Below, one piece after another: positions 17,703-26,140 of a stretch of 64,000 bases of DNA. Every line of letters starts with the position of its first letter. The first letter of the stretch is position 1. The notes under the pieces are model-generated. The model was not told the DNA's origin. It saw nothing but the letters and a program-made list of their open reading frames with translations, and searched no databases. The DNA is from Nitrospira sp. KM1 (GTDB taxonomy: Bacteria; Nitrospirota; Nitrospiria; Nitrospirales; Nitrospiraceae): assembly GCF_011405515.1 (NCBI RefSeq), contig NZ_AP022671.1:3038001-3102000 (forward strand), in the 5' to 3' direction. The translations under genes and the position numbers were made by a program.

Positions 17703-17754
17703 CCTGAGAGTTCTGGGCCGGTACAGACCGGCCGCCATCCGAGGGATCACCATC

Positions 17755-18864
17755 ATGAAACACAAACAAGTCATCGAACAATTGCTTGGAAAAGCCAGGG
17801 TGCGGATCAACGGCATGGAGCCCGGCGACATCCTGGTGCACAACGACAAGTTTTACGGCCGCGTTCTGGCCGAGGGATCGTTGGGCTTGGGCGAGTCTTA
17901 CATGGACGGGTGGTGGGACGCTGGACGCCTGGATGAATTTTTTTCGAAGTTCCACAGCGTGCCGCTGGATCAGGCCGTGGTCGACAAGCATTTGGTCATC
18001 AACGCGCTGAAGGCACGCTTGTTCAATATGCAGAACAAGCGGCTCTCGAAGAGAGTCGCTCAGCAGCATTACGATTTGGACAGCGCATTCTACGAAAAGA
18101 TGCTGGGTCCGCGGATGCAGTACACCTGCGCCTATTGGAAACGGGCGCAGGACCTGGAGGCCGCGCAGGAACACAAGCTGGACCTGATCTGCAGGAAGTT
18201 GCGCCTTCAAAAAGGTGACCGGGTGCTTGAACTGGGATGCGGTTGGGGAGGGTTTGCCCACTATGCCGCGACGACATATGGATGCCACGTGACCGCATAC
18301 AACATCTCGGCCCAGCAGGTTGCGTACGCCCGTCAATGGTGCAAAGGGCTTCCCGTCGAGATCGTCCACGGGGACTACCGGGAGGCTCGCGGCGAATTCG
18401 ACAAAGTCGCGGCCATCGGTCTGTGCGAGCATGTCGGATACAAGAACTATCGCACGCTGATGCAGACCATTCACCGCTCGCTCAAGCGACGGGGACTCTG
18501 TCTGGTGCATACGATCGGGAACAACGCGTCGGTTTCGACAGCCGATCCCTGGTTCGACAAGTATATTTTCCCGGGCGGCATGCTGCCCTCCGTCGCGCAA
18601 TTGAGTGCGGCGATGGATGATCTCCTGGTGATGGAGGATTGGCACAATTTCGGTCCGGACTATGACCGGACGCTGGTGGCCTGGCAGGACAACGTCGACC
18701 GCCACTGGGAGGAATTGAAGACGTCCTTCGACGAGCGGTTCTACCGGACGTGGCGCTACTACCTGCTGTCCTTGGCTGGCGCATTCCGCGCCCGCCGGAT
18801 CCATTTGTGGCAGATCGTGATGTCGAAGCAGGGGGTGCTCGGCGGTTACGAGCCGGTGCGATAA
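17755..18864 (+). CDS. Cyclopropane-fatty-acyl-phospholipid synthase family methyltransferase
   Basis: 369 aa, slightly shorter than E. coli Cfa (382 aa). An N-terminal lipid-binding domain (about 1-95) precedes the SAM-dependent methyltransferase with motif RVLELGCGWGGFAHYAA (about residues 155-171). The catalytic-site segment AAIGLCEHVGYKNY and HTIGNN match the Cfa family. It transfers a methyl group from S-adenosylmethionine to the double bond of a phospholipid acyl chain. Because it is followed 5 nt later by an FAD oxidoreductase, it may work like actinobacterial TmsB/UmaA-type enzymes that make a methylene-branched intermediate rather than a cyclopropane ring. Start chosen at 17755; the ORF is open further upstream but reads as noncoding. 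Confidence 0.88.
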   Translation: MKHKQVIEQLLGKARVRINGMEPGDILVHNDKFYGRVLAEGSLGLGESYMDGWWDAGRLDEFFSKFHSVPLDQAVVDKHLVINALKARLFNMQNKRLSKRVAQQHYDLDSAFYEKMLGPRMQYTCAYWKRAQDLEAAQEHKLDLICRKLRLQKGDRVLELGCGWGGFAHYAATTYGCHVTAYNISAQQVAYARQWCKGLPVEIVHGDYREARGEFDKVAAIGLCEHVGYKNYRTLMQTIHRSLKRRGLCLVHTIGNNASVSTADPWFDKYIFPGGMLPSVAQLSAAMDDLLVMEDWHNFGPDYDRTLVAWQDNVDRHWEELKTSFDERFYRTWRYYLLSLAGAFRARRIHLWQIVMSKQGVLGGYEPVR

Positions 18865-18869
18865 CCCAC

Positions 18870-20210
18870 ATGATAGCGTTTGAAGCGTATGCCGAAAAGC
18901 GTGCGCGAGCGATTGCGGATGCACGGAACGCCCATATCGGTCCTCTGACCCTGGACAAGCCTACCTCCAATCTATTCCGGCACCGTCCTTCAGACAGAGG
19001 ACACCGTCTCGACCTGCGCGGGTTTAACCATGTGATTCGTGTCGACGAAGCAGCCAGGACGGCGGACGTCGAGGCATTGACGACCTATGATGATCTGGTG
19101 AGGGAAACACTGCGGTTCAATTTGATGCCGGCTGTCGTACCGCAGCTCAAGTCGATCACGATCGGAGGAGCGATCGCCGGCATCGGCATCGAGTCGACTT
19201 CGTTCAAATACGGTTTCGTGCACGAGACCGTGCGGGAGCTCGAGGTGCTGCTCCCCGGAGGAACGGTCGCGGTCGCCGACCGCGAAAACGAATATCGCGA
19301 TCTCTTTTTCGGATTTCCCAATTCTTACGGAACGCTGGGATACGCGCTCCGCGTCGTCATTGAACTGGTGCCGGTGAAGCCGTTCGTGCGCCTCACGCAC
19401 CGTCGGTATGCCGATCCGGCTCAGTATTTTGAAACCATGTCGCAGGTTTGCCGCGATGGCGCCGTGGATTTCGTGGACGGCACCATGTTCGACGGGAGGA
19501 CCTTCTATCTGACCACCGGAGAGTTCGTTGATCAGGCGGAATGGCTCAGCGACTACACGTATCTGCAGATGTACTACCGGTCAATCACGGAACGGACCAC
19601 CGACTACCTGACCGTGCATGACTACCTCTGGCGTTGGGACACCGATTGGTTCTGGTGTTCCAAACACTTCCTGCTGCACTATTCCCTGATGCGAAGGCTC
19701 TGGGGCAAGCAGAGACTGAACTCGACGGTGTACTGGAGCGTCTGGAAGCGTGCGCACGCCTCCCGCGTGGCACAACTGGCCTTGGGAGTGCTTCAAGGCC
19801 GGCAGGAAGCCGTCATCCAAGACGTCGAGATTCCGATTGAAGAGGCGGGGCGGTTTGCAACATTCTTCAATGAGGCGATCGGCATAAAACCGGTTTGGCT
19901 GTGTCCGGTCGCCGCCCGCGATCCCTCGGTCTCCTATACGCTGTACCCCATGGATTCACGCAGACTCTATGTGAATTTCGGTTTCTGGGACACGGTGAAG
20001 AGCGCGCATGGCGATGGGCACTACAATCGCATGATCGAAGCAACCGTCCGCGAATTAAAAGGCCACAAATCACTGTATTCCAATTCATTCTATTCAAGAG
20101 ACGAGTTCGACCGGCTGTACAACGGTCTTCAGTATGGGATGCTCAAGGAGCGCTATGATCCTCGAGGACAGTTCAAGGGTTTGTATGAAAAATGTGTGCT
20201 CAAGCAATAG
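18870..20210 (+). CDS. FAD-binding oxidoreductase, UfaA1/TmsA-like (DHCR24-like)
   Basis: 446 aa. FAD_binding_4 (PCMH-type) domain at the N-terminus: LDLRGFNHVIRVDEAARTAD, VPQLKSITIGGAIAGIGIES, the latter carrying the FAD-pyrophosphate loop. The C-terminal half is rich in aromatic residues, as in the sterol reductase DHCR24 family. In mycobacteria the homologue next to a Cfa-like methyltransferase reduces the 10-methylene group to the methyl branch of tuberculostearic acid. The start at 18870 lies 5 nt after the methyltransferase stop, so the two are co-translated. The assigned lipid role is inferred from this pairing. Confidence 0.85.
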   Translation: MIAFEAYAEKRARAIADARNAHIGPLTLDKPTSNLFRHRPSDRGHRLDLRGFNHVIRVDEAARTADVEALTTYDDLVRETLRFNLMPAVVPQLKSITIGGAIAGIGIESTSFKYGFVHETVRELEVLLPGGTVAVADRENEYRDLFFGFPNSYGTLGYALRVVIELVPVKPFVRLTHRRYADPAQYFETMSQVCRDGAVDFVDGTMFDGRTFYLTTGEFVDQAEWLSDYTYLQMYYRSITERTTDYLTVHDYLWRWDTDWFWCSKHFLLHYSLMRRLWGKQRLNSTVYWSVWKRAHASRVAQLALGVLQGRQEAVIQDVEIPIEEAGRFATFFNEAIGIKPVWLCPVAARDPSVSYTLYPMDSRRLYVNFGFWDTVKSAHGDGHYNRMIEATVRELKGHKSLYSNSFYSRDEFDRLYNGLQYGMLKERYDPRGQFKGLYEKCVLKQ

Positions 20211-20280
20211 ATCGTACGCTTAGTAGGCATCATCGCGTCCCTCTCGCGCATAAGATCCTCATCAGCCCGTTGCCTGCCGC

Positions 20281-20310
20281 TTGTCATTCCGCGGGCCCCT
20301 TGGCTATAAT
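20281..20310 (+). promoter_or_regulatory. Strong sigma70-like promoter
   Basis: TTGTCA (20281-20286), 18-nt spacer, perfect TATAAT (20305-20310). The predicted start of transcription near 20317 is at or just before the ATG at 20319, which implies a leaderless message or a start at the later ATG at 20355. Confidence 0.6.
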
Positions 20311-20318
20311 CCGTGACC

Positions 20319-20606
20319 ATGAGCATCAGGAAAGCGGGAGGCGATTGGGAGCCGATGCTGCTTCCGATCGAACCTCGGCATTGCAAGGTCTGCAAGCAGG
20401 GACTGTATCGGGACAAGACGATTTTGCGTGGCGGGTGGTCCCGCTGCACAGTCTGTGATGAATTCGTTCACTATAGCTGTCTTGCAAGCGGAAAGGTCTC
20501 ATTTCTGAAGGCCCGGCCGCGCGTCTGCAAGACATGCCGGGCGGCTCAAATCGCCGGTTCTAACCCAGGGATTTCAACGGACCATCCGGTCGCTGTCGGC
20601 TCGTGA
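20319..20606 (+). CDS. Small cysteine-rich putative zinc-binding protein
   Basis: 95 aa. Three Cys pairs, CKVCKQ, CTVCDEFVHYSC and CKTC, suggest two zinc-binding knuckles in a RING/PHD or treble-clef arrangement. The segment DEFVHYSC resembles FVHYTC in another small zinc-ribbon protein at 27896-28099 on the minus strand. The ATG at 20319 is only 9 nt past the -10 box; an in-frame ATG at 20355 has GGGAG before it and would give a normal leader. Function unknown. Confidence 0.6.
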   Translation: MSIRKAGGDWEPMLLPIEPRHCKVCKQGLYRDKTILRGGWSRCTVCDEFVHYSCLASGKVSFLKARPRVCKTCRAAQIAGSNPGISTDHPVAVGS

Positions 20607-20938
20607 CCTCGAAATCCGTTACCCACCCTGCTCAGCACCACCCCGCCTGGCACCATCCGTTTGCGTTTGCCGTCCGCTATGTGCTGGCTCCGCTGATCCT
20701 GTCGTTCAGCGGCTTCTTCAGCGCAAATTTTTTCATCAGCGGACACTATACCTGGCCGAGAACGAGCCGCATGCTTGCCCTGACCTTAACACTGCTCGTA
20801 CTGTCCTATGAGTTTGTGTACAAGGAGCAGCGGGCAAGATCAGGTTCACCCGAACAGGCTCGGGCTGCGGTCTTGTATGCCTGCATCATCCCGTACCTCG
20901 CCGGCGTGGCGCTGATGTTGGCGTTGTGGAAACTGTAG
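20603..20938 (+). CDS. Small membrane protein of unknown function
   Basis: 111 aa beginning at a GTG that overlaps the previous stop codon (GTGA), so translation is probably coupled to the zinc-binding protein. Three hydrophobic segments (about residues 24-46, 55-72 and 88-109) predict an inner-membrane protein. The N-terminus is His-rich (AQHHPAWHHP). No known family recognised. Confidence 0.6.
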   Translation: MTSKSVTHPAQHHPAWHHPFAFAVRYVLAPLILSFSGFFSANFFISGHYTWPRTSRMLALTLTLLVLSYEFVYKEQRARSGSPEQARAAVLYACIIPYLAGVALMLALWKL

Positions 20939-20992
20939 CGTCGCCATCTCGGCGGCATCCGCAGGGACGACCATCAGAGAGGTACAGGCGTC

Positions 20993-21370
20993 GTGGCGCA
21001 GGTCTTTCGTAGCGGTGCATTTCTTCAGCAATGCTGGTCGGTCCATCCTCTATGCCTTGCAGTCAAACGGATGGCCGAAGGCAACACGCTCATCCTGAGT
21101 TGCAGCTCCTGCCGGTTTGCTCACCACCTGGCTGTATCCAGCATTGCACTCCGTGCATCGGCCGTTCCGGATCAAGTGGATGATCCGGCGATTGACCGCC
21201 CCGTCTCGACCGATGGACCATCCCGTTTCGCAGAGTGTCTGCATGCCCATGCCCAAGAGCTTTCTCTTCGGTCGATGGACGTGTTCGAAGATCTGGCCAT
21301 GATCCGTTGCGCTGAGTGCCGCCGACACTATGTCGTCGTGGTGGCATCGTTTGAAACGCATCAAAAATGA
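20993..21370 (+). CDS. Small hypothetical protein with two Cys-x2-Cys motifs
   Basis: 125 aa from a GTG at 20993; an ATG at 21071 would give 99 aa and removes a poorly composed N-terminus. The protein has CSSC early and CAEC near the end, which could hold a zinc ion across the chain. No recognised family. Its gene lies in a run of small uncharacterised genes on the same strand. Coding status is moderately supported by position and the paired Cys motifs only. Confidence 0.45.
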   Translation: MAQVFRSGAFLQQCWSVHPLCLAVKRMAEGNTLILSCSSCRFAHHLAVSSIALRASAVPDQVDDPAIDRPVSTDGPSRFAECLHAHAQELSLRSMDVFEDLAMIRCAECRRHYVVVVASFETHQK

Positions 21371-21418
21371 AATGACCGCCACGGCATGGCTCACCTGTCA
21401 ATTCCGTAAATCACGCTC

Positions 21419-22078
21419 ATGACCTCGTTATCCCCCGGGCATCCGGCCGGCCGAGAACGCTCGCTGTCGTTGAACGAGGAGGAGCTTGCGCTGGTGTCGG
21501 ACGGGCAACTCTTCCGCAAAAAATCCAAGATCACCGAGAAGATCCGCGCGCAACTCGAAATGGTCAAGCAGATGCTCGACGACGAACTGAAGACGACTGG
21601 ATTGTTGTATCCGGATCGCTTTGACCGCAATGCGGTACAGTTCGTCAAAGGAGAACATCTGGAAGATTGCCCGTATCAGTATCTCGATTATCCCAAGCAC
21701 TTTCACGGTGTGGACAAGTTTACCTTCCGCACGCTCTTCTGGTGGGGGCACCACGTCGTCGTCGCGTGGATTCTGGAGGGACAGCGGATCAAGCAGTACA
21801 AGAAGAATCTTGTCGACCGATTCCATGCCGTGGCGGGCCGAGGCGTCGAACTGTCGACGGCGCCGACCTTATGGGAATGGAAACGGGGAGAAGGGTATAC
21901 CGTGAGTGTTTCTCACGATCGAAAGGCGACCATCGCCGCGGTCATGGCCGAGCGGTCGTTCATCAAACTGATGAGGGTGGTGCCCCTGGACGATTTGCTG
22001 ATTCGGGAAGGTCGTCTCGACGCAGTCGTACGCGAGGCGTTTTCGGCTATGCGGTCCGTCGTGACCGTCAAATCCTGA
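21419..22078 (+). CDS. Hypothetical cytosolic protein
   Basis: 219 aa, not recognised. It is charged, with a central aromatic block (LEDCPYQYLDYPKHFHG, FRTLFWWGHHVVVAWI) and a C-terminal alpha/beta part. No signal peptide or transmembrane helix is certain. The length, composition and lack of competing ORFs with Shine-Dalgarno support it as a real gene. It lies between two small genes and a lipoprotein gene on the same strand. Confidence 0.6.
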   Translation: MTSLSPGHPAGRERSLSLNEEELALVSDGQLFRKKSKITEKIRAQLEMVKQMLDDELKTTGLLYPDRFDRNAVQFVKGEHLEDCPYQYLDYPKHFHGVDKFTFRTLFWWGHHVVVAWILEGQRIKQYKKNLVDRFHAVAGRGVELSTAPTLWEWKRGEGYTVSVSHDRKATIAAVMAERSFIKLMRVVPLDDLLIREGRLDAVVREAFSAMRSVVTVKS

Positions 22079-22174
22079 ATTGTGCATGCCGACGTATTTC
22101 GGTAGACTAGCGCCCGGTCGCCCTATGATTATGGTTCAGTTGAACGCGGTGCGCTGACGCAGAAGGAGGTTATC

Positions 22175-22822
22175 GTGGACAATGAGTGGATGCGGTCGGT
22201 CGCGCGAGTGCTATGCATGGCAGGGGTGTTGGCAGTCGTTGGCTGCGGAGGATCCGGGCAGACTGTACACGTCGATGTGACCCCTAAGCAGGTTCCGGCG
22301 CAAATGGCAGAGCCGGAAGCCGTCAAGATCGTCATCGAGCCATTTGAAGACCGCCGCGTCGAAAAAAATCGCGTCGGGATGCGCTCTCATCTGTGGGGCG
22401 GTGTCACGTATTTCAATGTGACCGGCGAAAAGCCCGGAGAGATGTACGCCAAGGCCATGGCCGAGCGCCTGAGGACCCGAGGCTGGCATGATCGCTCATG
22501 GGACGCGCGGGTCGCGCCGGCGGGATCCGCCACCGATGCCGACATTGTCATTACGGGACAAATTCTGGACGTATCCGCCAACGCCAAGAGCCGGGTGTTT
22601 TCAACCGCGTTGACGACGAGCAGCAAATTGACGATTTCGGCCAGGAACAACACCGACCGGACGGTCACGAACCGGACTATCGAAGGGGCGCAGAGTGACA
22701 CGGTCTTCTGGTTCAGCGAGGAAGATGTCAAGAAATTACTCACTGCGACCGTTAAAGACACCCTCGACCGATATCTGGAGGACACCAAAATTTCTCAACG
22801 GGCTGTCAGGCCAAGCCGGTGA
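22175..22822 (+). CDS. Putative lipoprotein of unknown function
   Basis: 215 aa starting at GTG 22175, 5 nt after AAGGAGG, a very strong Shine-Dalgarno. A lipoprotein signal peptide ends in the lipobox AVVGC (Cys near residue 25). The mature protein has a YajG-like or penicillin-binding-protein-activator-like feel (VKIVIEPFEDRR, AMAERLRTRGW, ADIVITGQILDV), a pattern seen in small outer-membrane lipoproteins. Inferred location: periplasmic face of a membrane. Function unknown. Confidence 0.75.
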   Translation: MDNEWMRSVARVLCMAGVLAVVGCGGSGQTVHVDVTPKQVPAQMAEPEAVKIVIEPFEDRRVEKNRVGMRSHLWGGVTYFNVTGEKPGEMYAKAMAERLRTRGWHDRSWDARVAPAGSATDADIVITGQILDVSANAKSRVFSTALTTSSKLTISARNNTDRTVTNRTIEGAQSDTVFWFSEEDVKKLLTATVKDTLDRYLEDTKISQRAVRPSR

Positions 22823-22849
22823 TCGCGTGAAGGCGGGAGGAGGACAGTC

Positions 22850-23911
22850 GTGCGCGAGCGTCGCTGGGAAACCATTGCGCCACTGACGTTCGGGCAGATT
22901 CTTGCCGTCGGAGAAAGATTGGCCGCCCTGGGATTGAAGCCGGCGGCTCCGGCCAACGACGTCATCTGCTACGTCGAAGAATGGACGGTCGAGTCACCGG
23001 AAGATTTCGACGAGCTTGACGCTTGGGCCACCGAAGATGTCACGCTCATCCATATACGGGAAGGATGGCGTGGCGATTTTTTCCTCCTGTCCGGTTCCTA
23101 CCACACCGTCTACCAGCGCCATCAAGACGTTGGAACATACTGTTCGATCAGCCACCCGTGGCGCATACGGGAACCCCTGAGGTGTCACGAGAGCCGGAGC
23201 ATGCTTTGGCTGGGATTTCGCCATGCCCATTCGTTTGTGCGGGTACGCCTTCAAACGACCGAGGTGATCAGCCCGGGCGAAACCCGAGGTGACGCGCAGC
23301 GGGGCCGCTGGCTGGACGAGCGGCGAGCCGCATTCCTCGAAGCGATCACGACGTTGGAATTGCCCGTCGAGACGGCCATTGACCATTCTCAGGTGACCCT
23401 CCGTCCCTCGGATCCTGCCGTGCCGTTCTTCTGTTCCTGGCCCGATGCGTTTGGTCCATGCCAATTCGAGTACAACTCGTCCGATGCGTTCGAATTTCTG
23501 GTTCCCGCCAGCCGGCTGGCAGCCACCTTTGCCCCTGAGCCGGCCGGCGTCAGGGCATATCTGACCGGGTTCAACGAAACGGCACTCAATGAGTTCGCCG
23601 CCTTCGAGCCGACGCCCCGCCTGGCCTACCGATGCTCAGTCCATTGCCCGCTTGATGACTTGCCGGAGATCCGGTCGATAATCGAAACGGAGGGACGGCT
23701 CTACGCCACATTATGTGAATTCCAAACTCAGGAGTTAGTGCCGGACGGCGAGGACGCCTCTGCCATCGTGGGTATCATGGGTACTGAAGCAGGATTCCAT
23801 CTGGAAGTGCGTCTCAACCGCGCGCCACTGCCTGAAGAGCATATGGAACATTGGCTGGAACGACTACTTGGGCACGAGGTGAGCTATGCGCCGCTGCCGG
23901 CCTTTGTCTGA
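22850..23911 (+). CDS. Hypothetical protein
   Basis: 353 aa from GTG 22850, with GGAGGAGG upstream. No signal peptide or membrane segment. The sequence is rich in aromatic residues, His and Cys (TYCSISHPW, CHESRSMLWLGFRHAH) and ends with an acidic alpha/beta domain. Not recognised. Probably co-transcribed with the lipoprotein gene 27 nt upstream. A 7-bp inverted repeat GGGCCAT (23916-23922) / ATGGCCC (23943-23949) follows the stop codon. Confidence 0.6.
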   Translation: MRERRWETIAPLTFGQILAVGERLAALGLKPAAPANDVICYVEEWTVESPEDFDELDAWATEDVTLIHIREGWRGDFFLLSGSYHTVYQRHQDVGTYCSISHPWRIREPLRCHESRSMLWLGFRHAHSFVRVRLQTTEVISPGETRGDAQRGRWLDERRAAFLEAITTLELPVETAIDHSQVTLRPSDPAVPFFCSWPDAFGPCQFEYNSSDAFEFLVPASRLAATFAPEPAGVRAYLTGFNETALNEFAAFEPTPRLAYRCSVHCPLDDLPEIRSIIETEGRLYATLCEFQTQELVPDGEDASAIVGIMGTEAGFHLEVRLNRAPLPEEHMEHWLERLLGHEVSYAPLPAFV

Positions 23912-24047
23912 CAGAGGGCCATGGGGTACTTCCGCTTCCATTATGGCCCGCCTAGACTCGGCACGACGCTCTTCGTCATGATTATGGACCCGTCAACTTT
24001 TCCCTCTCTATTTGACAATTCGGCAGGATCTTGAAACCTTAAGCCGG

Positions 24048-25157
24048 ATGTCCCCGAGTTCCGCACTGAGATCCTTCCTTGCCAAACCGTTCATGCCCGC
24101 CGTGTTTTTCCTGTCGGGAGTGATCTACGACACGGTGACACTGACCAGAATCGACCGCCTGCAGGACAATCTTCTGCTACTGGTCTACATCCTGCTGCTG
24201 GGAATCATGGTCGTGCTGACCGGACGGCTGGGCATCGAACCACCGCCGGACCGTGATCAACTCGCTGCGTTGACACCATTTTCCCGTTGGGTCTTGCGAA
24301 CCCGTCCCTACTATCCCATGGCGAGTCAATTTCTGATGGGAGGCCTGTTCAGCGCCTATGCAATTTTTTATTCGCGTAGTGCCACATTGACCGGGACTGC
24401 GGTGTTCCTGGGGTTACTCGTCGGCCTGCTGGTTGCCAATGAGTTTTTGCGTGACCGCCTCTCGAACCTTCGACTTCTGATCAGCCTGTACGCGCTCGTG
24501 TGCTTTGCGTTCTTCACCTTTTTCCTCCCCGTCATCACCGGCTCTATGAACAGTCTCGTCTTCCTCTCGGGTGCGGTTCTCAGCGCAGTGGTGACCTCGC
24601 GCGTGGTTCATCTGGTCTACCGCGATAACCCGGATCGATCACGCCGGGAAGCAATCGGCGTCATCGCGCCGGCATTCGCCCTTATCGGTCTTCTTATCGG
24701 ATTCTACTTCATGAATTGGATTCCTCCCGTTCCTTTGTCTCTGAAGTTCGGGGGGATCTACCATGAGGTGAAAAAGACAGATGGGTCGTTTGAATTGTCG
24801 TATGAGAGGAAATGGTTCGAAGTCTGGAAGCGATCGGACACGACATTCCCCGCCCACGAGCCGATCTATTGTTTCACGGCGGTATTCGCTCCGGTGGCGC
24901 TCAATACGACCGTCTATCATCATTGGTACTACCGGGAGAAGGCCGGGAGGGCGTTCACGCACGCGGACCGGATCCCGGTGAAGATTTCAGGGGGTCGCGA
25001 GGGCGGCTATCGAGCCTACACGTTCAAGCAGCAGTTGGATCCCGGCGACTGGCGCGTGGACGTGGAATCGGAAGACGGGAGAATCATCGGACGGGTTGCG
25101 GTGAAGGTGGTCGATCAGCCGGGTGGGTCTCCTCTCCTGACAACTCTCTTGTATTAG
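24048..25157 (+). CDS. Membrane protein with C-terminal DUF2914 domain
   Basis: 369 aa from ATG 24048; a TTG at 24012 is in frame but lacks a Shine-Dalgarno. About seven transmembrane segments occupy residues 15-225. The C-terminal DUF2914 domain is soluble, with WYYREKAGRAFTHADRIPV and the closing pattern PGDWRVDVESEDGRIIGR. The domain is commonly fused to membrane or signalling modules; its function is unknown, although the beta-sandwich is likely periplasmic. Confidence 0.78.
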   Translation: MSPSSALRSFLAKPFMPAVFFLSGVIYDTVTLTRIDRLQDNLLLLVYILLLGIMVVLTGRLGIEPPPDRDQLAALTPFSRWVLRTRPYYPMASQFLMGGLFSAYAIFYSRSATLTGTAVFLGLLVGLLVANEFLRDRLSNLRLLISLYALVCFAFFTFFLPVITGSMNSLVFLSGAVLSAVVTSRVVHLVYRDNPDRSRREAIGVIAPAFALIGLLIGFYFMNWIPPVPLSLKFGGIYHEVKKTDGSFELSYERKWFEVWKRSDTTFPAHEPIYCFTAVFAPVALNTTVYHHWYYREKAGRAFTHADRIPVKISGGREGGYRAYTFKQQLDPGDWRVDVESEDGRIIGRVAVKVVDQPGGSPLLTTLLY

Positions 25158-25203
25158 GTCGTTGCCGGTTGCGGAGGGGCGGTGCAGGGCATAGAGTTCA
25201 ACC

Positions 25204-25566
25204 ATGAACCGGCGATCACTCACCTCCTGTCCGTCAAGCCCCAATTGCGTATCGACACAGGCGCAAGACGAGGGGCATGCCATTCGTCCGTTGAATTTCC
25301 AACGGTCTCCGGCCGAAGCGATGGAGGTGCTCAAATCGGCGATTGGAACGTTGCCCCGGACACGCCTCGTAGAACAGGACGGTCTGTACTTGCACTACGA
25401 ATTTACAAGCCTGCTCCTGCGATTCGTGGACGATGTGGAATTCCTTTTCGACTCCGAGACGAAAACCGTTCACTTTCGATCCGCATCGCGCGTCGGGTAC
25501 GGCGATTTCGGCGTCAACCGGCGCCGCATGGAGGACATTCGGCGGCTGGTAGCGGGAAAGATGTGA
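25204..25566 (+). CDS. DUF1499 family protein
   Basis: 120 aa. The N-terminal CPSSPNCVST followed by H-A-I-R-P-L, and the central LVEQDGLYLHYEFTS, are the family pattern of DUF1499. Members are small proteins of unknown function, often near membrane or lipid genes. No signal peptide here. The start ATG has only a weak Shine-Dalgarno (GAG). Confidence 0.75.
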   Translation: MNRRSLTSCPSSPNCVSTQAQDEGHAIRPLNFQRSPAEAMEVLKSAIGTLPRTRLVEQDGLYLHYEFTSLLLRFVDDVEFLFDSETKTVHFRSASRVGYGDFGVNRRRMEDIRRLVAGKM

Positions 25567-25650
25567 TGCTGTCCGACGTCGGGATCGTATGCTCGCAATT
25601 GCTTTGCGAGTACCGGCGTATTTGTTAGGGTGCTCCTGAGAGAGGGATGC

Positions 25651-25974
25651 GTGGGATTCAAACGTAAACATTCACGGATGGATGTCGGACGGAGCGGCCA
25701 ACTGCAGAGGGGCTCGCTCTCGGCCTCCTGTACCGTTCTCGACGTCAGCGAGTCGGGGATGAGAATTGAAAGCAGGATGTTCGTCAAGACGGGAGACAGC
25801 CTCCAGTTGACCATAGATCTCGGTCGGGGGCAGGCACTGTCCTGTACGATTCAGCCTGCGCATGTCAGGTCCCCGCGCTTTGGCGCAAAAATCACGGCGA
25901 TTACCGTGGAAAATCAGGAACGACTGACTCAGATCCTGGATGAACGCATCCAACGGCAATTCTCCTCACGCTAG
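25651..25974 (+). CDS. PilZ domain protein
   Basis: 107 aa from GTG 25651, with GAGAGAGGG before it. A single PilZ domain: a basic N-terminal stretch (FKRKHSRMDVGRSG) where c-di-GMP-binding RxxxR would lie, then DVSESGMRIES, the D/N-x-S-x-x-G motif. The canonical RxxxR is imperfect, so nucleotide binding is uncertain. One of five PilZ proteins in this window. Confidence 0.75.
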   Translation: MGFKRKHSRMDVGRSGQLQRGSLSASCTVLDVSESGMRIESRMFVKTGDSLQLTIDLGRGQALSCTIQPAHVRSPRFGAKITAITVENQERLTQILDERIQRQFSSR

Positions 25975-26140
25975 CCCAACGAACGACGTGCGACCGCTCT
26001 GTGTGTGGTGAATAGTGTCAAATGCACCTAGATCTACTCCGATTCGCCGCTCCAGGCGGATCCCTCTTTGGGATTTATTGACAGCGTCGAACCTCCTACT
26101 CTAGGCTTTTTCCCCTGCGCATATCATCGGAGGCATCTTC

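Noticed and set aside
23916-23949. Inverted repeat GGGCCAT/ATGGCCC as terminator
   Set aside because: 19-nt loop, only seven base pairs and no T-run; too weak to call.
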